Source: Hyphomicrobiaceae bacterium (GTDB lineage: Bacteria; Pseudomonadota; Alphaproteobacteria; Rhizobiales; JAKIUO01). Taken from it: a DNA stretch of 17,697 nucleotides. Shown in pieces: positions 1-6,773 of this stretch; positions within the stretch are counted from its first letter, which is position 1, and every line of letters starts with the position of its first letter. Below the pieces are notes generated by a model. It was not told the DNA's origin and ran no database searches. It saw nothing but the letters and a program-made list of their open reading frames with translations. Location: contig JAKIUO010000042.1 of NCBI GenBank assembly GCA_021647535.1, positions 1-17,697 on the forward strand, given 5' to 3'. The position numbers and the translations under genes are program-made.

Positions 1-141
1 ATCGGCAGGACCAAAATAAAGCTGTGCCGGCCCGCCGACACGAAACCATGTGACCGGTGCCAGGCTCTCATTGGCGCGCAATCGACCGCGAAGCTCAGGC
101 ACCCGTTGAGCAATATCTTCCTTGATGTCTTCAAAGCTCAT
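1..141 (-). CDS. murB: UDP-N-acetylenolpyruvoylglucosamine reductase, N-terminal part (runs off the left edge)
   Basis: Only the first 47 codons are present (ATG at 141-139). MurB is the cytoplasmic FAD/NADPH enzyme that reduces UDP-GlcNAc-enolpyruvate to UDP-MurNAc. The visible residues contain TWFRVGGPAQLYF at about 30-42, the typical start of the FAD-binding domain in alphaproteobacterial MurB, preceded by a short helix with RGRLRANESLAP. The start lies 3 nt after the murC stop (145-147), and an AGAGAG stretch about 10 nt upstream inside murC can serve as ribosome binding site. The order murG-murC-murB is the usual dcw order, which supports the call although the substrate-binding and C-terminal domains are outside the window. 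Confidence 0.9.
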   Translation of the reverse strand, partial: MSFEDIKEDIAQRVPELRGRLRANESLAPVTWFRVGGPAQLYFGPAD

Positions 142-144
142 GGA

Positions 145-1626
145 TCAGGCACTCTCTTTTGAAACGGTCTCGTTTGATGACGCTTTGCCAGCAGAGGCTT
201 TATTTCCACCGGGAAAGCTCTTTTCCAGATCAACCGGCAAAGCATGACCCCAGCGGCTGATATCGCCAGCGCCCAGACAGATGACCAGATCGCCGGGCTC
301 GATTTCACGTCCCAGAAAAATCGTCAGATCCTCTTGTCCTTCCACCGTATAAACGGCCTCATGCCCGGTTTTGCGAATAGCCTCCGCCAACGCGCCATGG
401 GTGATGCCTTCAATGGGCTTTTCCCCGGCTTCATAGACTGGCGCGACAATGACCTTGTCGGCTTCCCCAAAACAGGCGGCGAACTCGTCGAACAGATCAG
501 CCACGCGTGAATAGCGATGGGGTTGCTTGACAGCAATGACCCGTCCTTTGGTGATGCTGCGCGCCGCTTTCAGCACATTTTCAATTTCAACCGGGTGATG
601 GGCATAATCATCATAGAAAGCCACCCCGTTCCAGTCGCCAATCCGCGTAAAACGCCGATAAACCCCGCCAAAATTTTCCAGCGATTGCATGATTTTTTCA
701 TCCGACATGCCAAGCTCCAGCGCCACCGCCATCGAGGCCAGCGCATTGCTGGCATTATGAACGCCCGGCAAAGGCAAACGCACTCCTTCAAGACGACGCT
801 CGCCGCGTGGTACATTTGAGCCAAGCGCCACATCAAACACGGCATAACCATCAGCACCGCGCAGGTTTTCAAGGCGCAGGTCGGCATCAATATGTTCGCC
901 ATAGGTCAGAACCTGGCGCCGGTTCATGCCCCCCTTGTGATTTTCAACAATGGTGCGCACATTCTCATTATCAATGCCCGCCACCACCAGTCCGTAAAAG
1001 GGGATCTTGTCAACAAAGGTCGAAAAGGCCTCTTTCAACGTATCAAAATCGCCATAATAATCGAGATGTTCCGGGTCGATATTGGCGATAATGCCGATCT
1101 GGCTGGGCAGTTTCAAAAAAGTACCATCAGACTCGTCAGCTTCCACCACCATCCATTCGCCCTTGCCGATGCGCGCATTAGAGGCCCAGTCATTGACAAT
1201 ACCTCCCGTAATAACAGTGGGGTCAATGCCGCCTTGCACGAGCACATGGGCCGTCAGTGAGGTAATGGTGGTTTTGCCATGGGTGCCGGTCACTGAAATA
1301 TTGGCATAATGGCGTATCAGTTCGGTCAGCACTTCAGCCCGCCGGATCACCGGTATGCCACGCTTCAAGGCTTCATCACGCTCGGGATTGCCGGGCTTGA
1401 CTGCCGTTGAAATGATCACACAGCCCGCCTTGTCGATATTTTCCGCCGCATGGCCGACAAATGTGGTGGCGCCCATTTCTTCAAGACGCTTCAGGTTCAT
1501 GCTGTCAGACAAATCCGACCCTTGCACCTCATATCCCAGTTCAAGCATGACATGGGCAATGGCGCTCATGCCAATGCCGCCAATGCCGACAATATGAAAG
1601 GGACCTTGTTCCTTGGGCATTCTCAT
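145..1626 (-). CDS. murC: UDP-N-acetylmuramate--L-alanine ligase
   Basis: MurC adds L-Ala to UDP-MurNAc, the first ATP-dependent step of stem-peptide synthesis, in the cytoplasm. The 493-aa product has the three Mur-ligase domains: the N-terminal Rossmann motif GIGGIGMS (14-21), the ATP-binding P-loop GTHGKTT (114-120) with EADESDGTF (162-170) and NIDPEHLDYYGD (182-193), and the C-terminal DDYAHHP (339-345) and QPHRYSR (368-374) motifs. The length is normal for the family. The first ATG (1626) is preferred over the third-codon ATG because TAAGGAGGC (1644-1636) lies 10 nt upstream. A 40-nt gap separates it from murG, the loosest joint in the murG-murB part. The last 15 or so residues are a low-complexity, Ser/Ala/Lys-rich tail. 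Confidence 0.97.
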   Translation of the reverse strand: MRMPKEQGPFHIVGIGGIGMSAIAHVMLELGYEVQGSDLSDSMNLKRLEEMGATTFVGHAAENIDKAGCVIISTAVKPGNPERDEALKRGIPVIRRAEVLTELIRHYANISVTGTHGKTTITSLTAHVLVQGGIDPTVITGGIVNDWASNARIGKGEWMVVEADESDGTFLKLPSQIGIIANIDPEHLDYYGDFDTLKEAFSTFVDKIPFYGLVVAGIDNENVRTIVENHKGGMNRRQVLTYGEHIDADLRLENLRGADGYAVFDVALGSNVPRGERRLEGVRLPLPGVHNASNALASMAVALELGMSDEKIMQSLENFGGVYRRFTRIGDWNGVAFYDDYAHHPVEIENVLKAARSITKGRVIAVKQPHRYSRVADLFDEFAACFGEADKVIVAPVYEAGEKPIEGITHGALAEAIRKTGHEAVYTVEGQEDLTIFLGREIEPGDLVICLGAGDISRWGHALPVDLEKSFPGGNKASAGKASSNETVSKESA

Positions 1627-1635
1627 TAGCTTTGT

Positions 1636-1644
1636 GCCTCCTTA
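1636..1644 (-). promoter_or_regulatory. murC ribosome binding site
   Basis: TAAGGAGGC on the minus strand, 10 nt before the murC ATG at 1626. This is one of the strongest Shine-Dalgarno matches in the window, and it decides the murC start over the in-frame ATG two codons later. murC therefore has its own initiation site and need not rely on coupling to murG. Confidence 0.75.
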
Positions 1645-1666
1645 AGGCCTGTCATCAATTCGTCTT

Positions 1667-2761
1667 TCACGCACCAGCGACCTCTTCCACCAGATCAGCA
1701 AGCCTCTGTACGGCATCGGGCTTGCCAACTCCCATAGCCGCCCTTGCTGCATTTTGCAACAGAGCGGGATCACCGGCCAGCTTGGCGATATCATGGGCCA
1801 GACGCGCCGCATCCAGATCTTTTTGCTCCATGCAAATGGCTCCCCCGGCCTTTTGCAAAAAACTCGCATTGCGCAACTGGTCATTATCAAGAGCATGAGG
1901 CAAAGGCACCAGAATGGATGGCCTGCCAATCACAGATAGTTCAGTAACGCTCGAAGCCCCCGCCCGCGCCAGCACCAGATGCGAATGGGCTATAATCTCG
2001 GGCAAATTGGTAAAGAAAGTCGATATTTCAAAATCAATACCTGCCTTTTTATAAGCCGCATCAACACGCCCCATATCTTCTTCCCTACATTGCTGGACAA
2101 TATGCAGCCGGTTGCGGATGTCTTGCGGCAGTAAATTAATGGCCGGTGGTACTTCGTCAGAAAAATAGCGCGCCCCTTGCGAGCCGCCAAACACCAGCAG
2201 GTTGAACGGGCCGTCTGCTGTGATCTCGGGATAGGGAATTTTAGCCGCCTGAATAACCACATCGCGCACCGGGTTGCCCGTGTGGCGGGATTTTTGCGCC
2301 AGCTCGCCTTCGACATGAATGGTTTGTTCAAACGACAGGGCAATGGCTTTGCACTTACCGGCCAGCATACGATTAGCGCGGCCCATGACGGCATTTTGTT
2401 CATGTAGGATAGCTGGAATGCCAAGCGATTTGGCGGCAAACATAGGCGGGAAGGTCGGATAGCCGCCAAAGCCGATAATACAGGCGGGCTTCAGCTTTGT
2501 GAGAATTTTACGGGCCTTTGCCGTGCCGCGCCCCAGCTGCAAGGCTGTTTTGACGGCCGCAATGGGATTTTTGCCCGCCAGGGTCGCCGCTGGCACCTGA
2601 TGGATCTGCCGGGCTGGAAAATCCGACCCATAATGATGACCGCGCATATCGGTAATAAGGTCTATTTCATAGCCCCGGCGGCCTAATTCTTGCGCCAGTG
2701 AAAAAGCCGGGAACAGGTGTCCCCCGGTTCCCCCGGCAGTCAGCGCAATTGATTTTGTCAA
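1667..2761 (-). CDS. murG: Lipid II synthase: UDP-GlcNAc--undecaprenyl-PP-MurNAc-pentapeptide GlcNAc transferase
   Basis: MurG is the peripheral inner-membrane GT28/GT-B glycosyltransferase that converts lipid I to lipid II. The 364-aa product shows GGTGGHLFPA (10-19), the N-domain glycine loop; GFGGYPTFPP (97-106); HEQN (120-123); GGSQGA (192-197); and the UDP-GlcNAc pocket region RAGASSVTEL (266-275) followed by VPLPHALDNDQ. The start codon is TTG (2761-2759), not ATG. The glycine loop lies right after it, and the next in-frame Met is residue 39, which would delete that loop. The TTG overlaps the ftsW stop as TTGA (2761-2758), so translation is probably coupled. AAGAGG 5 nt upstream, inside ftsW, can act as ribosome binding site. 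Confidence 0.96.
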   Translation of the reverse strand: MTKSIALTAGGTGGHLFPAFSLAQELGRRGYEIDLITDMRGHHYGSDFPARQIHQVPAATLAGKNPIAAVKTALQLGRGTAKARKILTKLKPACIIGFGGYPTFPPMFAAKSLGIPAILHEQNAVMGRANRMLAGKCKAIALSFEQTIHVEGELAQKSRHTGNPVRDVVIQAAKIPYPEITADGPFNLLVFGGSQGARYFSDEVPPAINLLPQDIRNRLHIVQQCREEDMGRVDAAYKKAGIDFEISTFFTNLPEIIAHSHLVLARAGASSVTELSVIGRPSILVPLPHALDNDQLRNASFLQKAGGAICMEQKDLDAARLAHDIAKLAGDPALLQNAARAAMGVGKPDAVQRLADLVEEVAGA

Positions 2762-3918
2762 GATTGCCTCTTTTTCTCTCCAAGCCCCGAAAATGTCTGT
2801 TCGAATCGGGCTTCCCCACGATGACGCCTAGATAAACCCAGTGCAAGCCCCATGGCAAGGGCTGTGGCCAACAGGGAAGACCCCCCATAAGAAATAAACG
2901 GCAAGGTCATGCCCTTGGCAGGCAGCACGCCCATATTAATGCCAAGATTTAGAGCGCTTTGCAGACCAAAGGCCAGCATCAAACCGCCCAGCGCCAGCTT
3001 GCGAAACGGGTCACTATCGCTCATCGCGTGCATAAAGCCGCGCACCAGAACATAAAAGAACACCAGCAGCAGCATAAGACAGGCGAGAATGCCAAACTCT
3101 TCGGCCAGCACGGCAAATATATAATCGGCATGGGCATCGGGCAAAACATGCTTGATGATCCCTTCCCCCGGCCCACGCCCGAACCAGCCGCCTTCGACAA
3201 AAGAGCGCAAGGCATGGCCGACCTGATAATTATCGCCGCTCGACGGGTCCAAAAAACGATCAATGCGCTTGCCCACATGCGGCACAACAAAATAGGCAAT
3301 GCCGAACCCGCCAACCCCCAGCGCAGCCATCGCCCCAAGCCACAACCACGGCATACCCGCCATGAAAAACAGCCCCCCCCAAATAAGCGTCAGCAATACG
3401 CTTTGCCCAAAATCCGGTTGCAGGACGAGCAGCGCCAACACCAGTAGAAACAGCCCAGCAGAGGCACCAAGCCAGCGTCCATCCGAGCTTTTTTGAGCCA
3501 TCGCAAACAAAAAAGCCGTCACCATCACAAAAGCCGGTTTGATAAATTCGGAGGGTTGCAGGGAAAATCCACCCAGCTCAATCCAGCGCCGCGCCCCCTT
3601 GGCGCTGACCCCAACAAACGGCGTCACCAACAATAAAAGCAAAGCGCCCACAAACACCAATACAGCCAGTCCCAGCATGGCCCTTGTGCTCAGGAGTGAG
3701 ACAAAAATCAACAGCGCAAAAGCTGGCACCAACATAATGGCCTGACGCTTGACGAAATAAAACGGCTCCAGCTCAAGCCGCAGAGCGACCGCCGGTGAGG
3801 CCGCTAATGAGGCCAGTAAACCCACCGCCATCAGCACGACAAAAGAAAGCAGAAAACGACCATCAAGACTGTACCACCAGTCCCCGACAATCGAACGCTC
3901 TGCCCGGCTTAATCTCAT
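2758..3918 (-). CDS. ftsW: Septal peptidoglycan polymerase, SEDS family
   Basis: FtsW is the multi-span membrane glycosyltransferase that polymerises lipid II at the division site together with its partner transpeptidase FtsI, also encoded here. The 386-aa product has about ten hydrophobic segments. Family motifs are KGARRWIELGGFSLQPSEF (107-125), QPDFGQ (167-172), DAHADYIFA (261-269, with Asp265 in the position of the essential SEDS aspartate) and the C-terminal signature around NLGINMGVLPAKG (324-336) followed by FISYGGSS. Placement between murD and murG distinguishes it from RodA. The ribosome binding site is weak; a 13-codon ORF ends with TAG directly next to the ATG, suggesting re-initiation. 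Upstream lies a fold-back repeat instead of the usual tight joint to murD. Confidence 0.95.
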   Translation of the reverse strand: MRLSRAERSIVGDWWYSLDGRFLLSFVVLMAVGLLASLAASPAVALRLELEPFYFVKRQAIMLVPAFALLIFVSLLSTRAMLGLAVLVFVGALLLLLVTPFVGVSAKGARRWIELGGFSLQPSEFIKPAFVMVTAFLFAMAQKSSDGRWLGASAGLFLLVLALLVLQPDFGQSVLLTLIWGGLFFMAGMPWLWLGAMAALGVGGFGIAYFVVPHVGKRIDRFLDPSSGDNYQVGHALRSFVEGGWFGRGPGEGIIKHVLPDAHADYIFAVLAEEFGILACLMLLLVFFYVLVRGFMHAMSDSDPFRKLALGGLMLAFGLQSALNLGINMGVLPAKGMTLPFISYGGSSLLATALAMGLALGLSRRHRGEARFEQTFSGLGEKKRQS

Positions 3919-3960
3919 CTAAATGTCTCGTTTCATTTCGCTCATAAAATAAGCCGTCAT
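3919..3960 (-). CDS. Possible 13-codon leader ORF abutting ftsW
   Basis: The reading frame ATG...TAG encodes MTAYFMSEMKRDI and its TAG (3921-3919) is immediately followed by the ftsW ATG (3918). There is no good Shine-Dalgarno sequence before this ATG, and none before ftsW. If ribosomes do translate it, termination would leave them on the ftsW start, allowing re-initiation. The codons may be chance; no function is claimed for the peptide itself. Confidence 0.25.
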   Translation of the reverse strand: MTAYFMSEMKRDI

Positions 3961-3975
3961 CAATTCTAACGCAAC

Positions 3976-4119
3976 CTCGCTTCGCGAGCGGGGCCAGCCC
4001 TACACCCCGCTGGAGGGACACCCTCCAAACCACCCGCTTTTTAACCTTTTCAAAAAGAAAGGGGTTCGGGGAAAGCTTTCCCCGAGTGGGTATGGGCGAC
4101 AGCCCATTCGCGAAGCGAG
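3976..4119. repeat. Fold-back (hairpin-rich) intergenic repeat, copy 1
   Basis: This 144-bp element sits between murD and ftsW. It is bounded by perfect 12-bp inverted ends, CTCGCTTCGCGA (3976-3987) and its complement (4108-4119). Inside are nested hairpins: TGGAGGG-ACA-CCCTCCA (4011-4027), the perfect 18-bp palindrome CGGGGAAAGCTTTCCCCG (4067-4084) and TGGGC-GACA-GCCCA (4093-4106). The left and right halves are also imperfect reverse complements of each other around an A/T-rich centre at about 4040-4060. A related copy lies at 13787-13949 in the same orientation, sharing GCGAGCGGGGCCAGC and TTCAAAAAGAA. It resembles the small non-coding palindromic elements of bacterial genomes (REP/MITE-like). 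The mRNA would carry it 46 nt after the murD stop, where it could stabilise or attenuate the transcript; that role is inferred. Confidence 0.8.
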
Positions 4120-4165
4120 TTTGAGCGCATCAATCTGATATTCTGACCTCGTCCCAAAAGCATTT

Positions 4166-5611
4166 TTACTGGCCTTTATTGAGGATCGCCAGCGCCTGGG
4201 CGCGAAAGGCATCGCCGCGATGTTCGAAACTTTTGAACTGATCGAAGCTGGCGCAGGCCGGGGCCAACAGGACCACAGCCTCCTCGCCCAAAGCGGCCGC
4301 CTCGCTGGCCGCCTGCTCCAGCGCTTTTTCAAGTGTACCGCTCATTTCAAAGGGCAGCGCCTCTCCCAGCAGTTGCGCAAACACACTGGCCCCTTCGCCG
4401 ATCAAAAAGGCCTTTTTGATGTTGGGAATAGTCTCCTTCAACTCGTCCAGACCGCCCTCTTTGGCCTGACCACCCGCAATCCAGTAAATATTTTTAAAGG
4501 CGCCCAAAGATTTGGTGGCGGCATCGACATTGGTGGCCTTGCTGTCATTGACAAAACTGACCTTGCCCAGCGCCCCAACCTGCTCCATGCGATGCGGTAG
4601 GCCAGGAAATGTTTGCAAGGCACTTTCCAACTCCTCGTCTGCAAGGCCCAACATCCGGCAAACAGCGCTCGCGGCCGCCATATTCTGCTGATTATGGTCC
4701 CCAAGGAGAGCTGGATTGGCTGGCAACATCAGTGAGCGCTCGCCCTCATCAGCGATGTGCTCAATCAGCGCGTTGTTCTCGACAAAAAGCGCATGTTCAA
4801 ATCCCTGTCCGCCCGTCCGATCCTTGACCAGAACAGCCACTTCTTGATTAGACAACAGGTGATTGGCGAGATAACGCCCTTCGTCTTCATTGATGCCAAC
4901 CACAACCCCTTCAAGGGTTTCCTCCCGATCAAACAGCCGCGTCTTTGCGGCGAAATAACCACCACGCCCGCCATGGCGATCAAAATGGTCCGGCGAAAAA
5001 TTGAGAAAAACAGCAATATTAGGCGATAGATCACTCGCCAGCTCGGTCTGGTAAGACGACAGTTCCAGCACATAGATTTCATTTTTGCGCGGCGGCTCCA
5101 GATCAAGAACACCCCGGCCAATATTGCCGCCCATCTGCACGGGGCGACCGGCTTGCTCCAGAATATGAGTGATAAGCGCCGTCGTCGTTGATTTACCGTT
5201 TGAGCCGGTAATGCAGACCACAACTGGCTCTTCCTCCTCCTCAAACTTTACTTCGCCATAGTCGTCAGCCCAAAGATCCAGCAAGACGCCAAAAAACAAA
5301 GACACATCATTGTCCACCGGTACGCCATATTGCCAGGCCAGCTTGACCACCGGATTGGGCTTTGGATAAAGATGAGGGATACCGGGCGACAAGATCAGCG
5401 CCGCGAAATCATGCTCTTGCCAGGTTTGTTCCGCATGTAGATTGGCGATCAAAAAGCCTTCGGCCTCCGCAGCCGACAGGCTGTCCGTATTGTCATCCCA
5501 GCAAATCGGTGTCGCCCCGCCAGCCTTCAAAGCGCGCGCTGCCGACAGGCCCGAACGCCCGAGCCCGAGCACGGCCACCGCCTGCGTATTATATTGTGTC
5601 ACCGGGATCAT
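4166..5611 (-). CDS. murD: UDP-N-acetylmuramoyl-L-alanine--D-glutamate ligase
   Basis: MurD adds D-Glu to UDP-MurNAc-L-Ala in the cytoplasm. The 481-aa product carries the N-terminal VLGLGRSGLSAA motif (14-25), SPGIPH (75-80), P-loop GSNGKST (136-142), GGNIG (161-165), ELSSYQTE (183-190), LNFSPDHFDRHGG (203-215), GLPHRME (337-343) and NDSKATN (355-361), all in the expected order. It is longer than E. coli MurD (about 438 aa). Part of the excess is an acidic insert (GEVKFEEEEE, about 119-128) just before the central ATPase domain. The ATG at 5611 is 6 nt after the mraY stop, and CTGAGGTAG at the mraY end supplies the ribosome binding site. After its stop the operon is interrupted by about 250 bp containing the fold-back repeat. 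Confidence 0.97.
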   Translation of the reverse strand: MIPVTQYNTQAVAVLGLGRSGLSAARALKAGGATPICWDDNTDSLSAAEAEGFLIANLHAEQTWQEHDFAALILSPGIPHLYPKPNPVVKLAWQYGVPVDNDVSLFFGVLLDLWADDYGEVKFEEEEEPVVVCITGSNGKSTTTALITHILEQAGRPVQMGGNIGRGVLDLEPPRKNEIYVLELSSYQTELASDLSPNIAVFLNFSPDHFDRHGGRGGYFAAKTRLFDREETLEGVVVGINEDEGRYLANHLLSNQEVAVLVKDRTGGQGFEHALFVENNALIEHIADEGERSLMLPANPALLGDHNQQNMAAASAVCRMLGLADEELESALQTFPGLPHRMEQVGALGKVSFVNDSKATNVDAATKSLGAFKNIYWIAGGQAKEGGLDELKETIPNIKKAFLIGEGASVFAQLLGEALPFEMSGTLEKALEQAASEAAALGEEAVVLLAPACASFDQFKSFEHRGDAFRAQALAILNKGQ

Positions 5612-5617
5612 CGCGTT

Positions 5618-6706
5618 CTACCTCAGTTTCAGGGTGGCAAGGCCAATCAGCGCCAGAATGACGGAGATGATCCAGAAACGAATAACGATGGTCGGTTCTT
5701 TCCAGCCCAATTGCTCATAATGGTGATGGATGGGGGCCATGCGGAACACCCGCTTGCCGGTCAGTTTAAAACTCGCCACCTGCACAATCACCGACACTGC
5801 TTCGACCACAAACAAACCACCGACAATGGCCAGAACGATTTCATGCTTGGTGACAACAGCCACTGATCCAAGCAGCCCGCCAAGCGCCAGCGAACCGGTA
5901 TCGCCCATAAAGATCATGGCGGGCGGCGCATTGAACCACAAGAAACCGAGCCCTGCCCCCACCAGAGCGCCAAGCAATACGGCCAGTTCACCTGTACCAG
6001 CGACATAGTTGATCTGCAGATAATCAGCAAATTTGATATTGCCCACCAGATAGGCAATGAGCGCAAAGGTCGCCGCCGCAACCATCACCGGCACAATGGC
6101 CAACCCGTCAAGGCCATCGGTCAAATTGACCGCATTGCCCGCCCCAACAATCACCAATATGCCGACTATAATAAAAAACGGCCCAAGATAAATCAGCGTA
6201 TCTTTAAAAAACGGAATGGTCAGCGAAGACGAATAGGTTTCATTGCCAATATGCATGACCAGCCATGTGGCCACACCGGCGATAACGACCTCCAGCATCA
6301 AGCGTATCCTGCCGGTAAAGGCGTGATTGACGGACTGTTTGCTGACTTTGAGAAAATCATCGTAAAAGCCGATCATGCCAAACAGCATGGTCACCCAGAA
6401 GACGATCCAGACATAGTGATTGGCAAGGTTCGACCACAAAAGCGTCGCTGTCGACCAGGCCATAAGAATCATCACCCCGCCCATGGTCGGCGTGCCCTGC
6501 TTTTCCAGCACATGCGAAGCCGGACCGTCCTCGCGGATTGGCTGCCCCTTGCCCTGGCGAATGCGCAAGGCCGTGATCAGGCCGGGGCCAAAAATAAACA
6601 TGAAGACCATAGCCGTCATGATCGCCCCACCGGTGCGAAAGGTGATATAGCGAAATACGTTTAACGCTCCGAACTGGTCGGAAAATTCAATCAAATAATA
6701 AAGCAT
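5618..6706 (-). CDS. mraY: Phospho-N-acetylmuramoyl-pentapeptide transferase (lipid I synthase)
   Basis: MraY is the polytopic membrane enzyme that transfers phospho-MurNAc-pentapeptide to undecaprenyl phosphate. With the start at 6706 the protein is 362 aa and begins MLYYLIEF, followed by FRYITFRTGG (18-27), as in other MraY proteins. Catalytic and Mg2+/nucleotide motifs are present: GTPTMGG (71-77), FYDD with Asp116/Asp117, NLTDGLDG (194-201), FMGDTGS (266-272) and the HHH loop at 327-329. About ten hydrophobic spans are visible. An in-frame ATG at 6790 would add 28 residues (rich in Arg, Trp, Pro, Gly) and overlap murF by 17 nt. It is not preferred because the extra segment is unlike the family and its purine stretch is too close to serve as ribosome binding site. 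The chosen ATG itself has only a weak site (GGGAAC). Confidence 0.95.
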   Translation of the reverse strand: MLYYLIEFSDQFGALNVFRYITFRTGGAIMTAMVFMFIFGPGLITALRIRQGKGQPIREDGPASHVLEKQGTPTMGGVMILMAWSTATLLWSNLANHYVWIVFWVTMLFGMIGFYDDFLKVSKQSVNHAFTGRIRLMLEVVIAGVATWLVMHIGNETYSSSLTIPFFKDTLIYLGPFFIIVGILVIVGAGNAVNLTDGLDGLAIVPVMVAAATFALIAYLVGNIKFADYLQINYVAGTGELAVLLGALVGAGLGFLWFNAPPAMIFMGDTGSLALGGLLGSVAVVTKHEIVLAIVGGLFVVEAVSVIVQVASFKLTGKRVFRMAPIHHHYEQLGWKEPTIVIRFWIISVILALIGLATLKLR

Positions 6707-6773
6707 AAGCCAAGAGTTCCCGTTGCCTTTCAGTGGATAGTCCTGAACCCGCAAAGGCCCTGGCCATCTCGAT

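Noticed and set aside
3976..4119. Simple rho-independent terminator between murD and ftsW
   Set aside because: Several hairpins are present, but none is followed on the minus strand by a clean U-run, and termination here would cut off essential ftsW-murG-murC-murB unless a promoter follows; none is evident.
4000..4332. Minus-strand 110-codon frame across the murD end and the fold-back repeat
   Set aside because: Most of it is a shifted-frame shadow of murD and the rest reads through the palindromic repeat.
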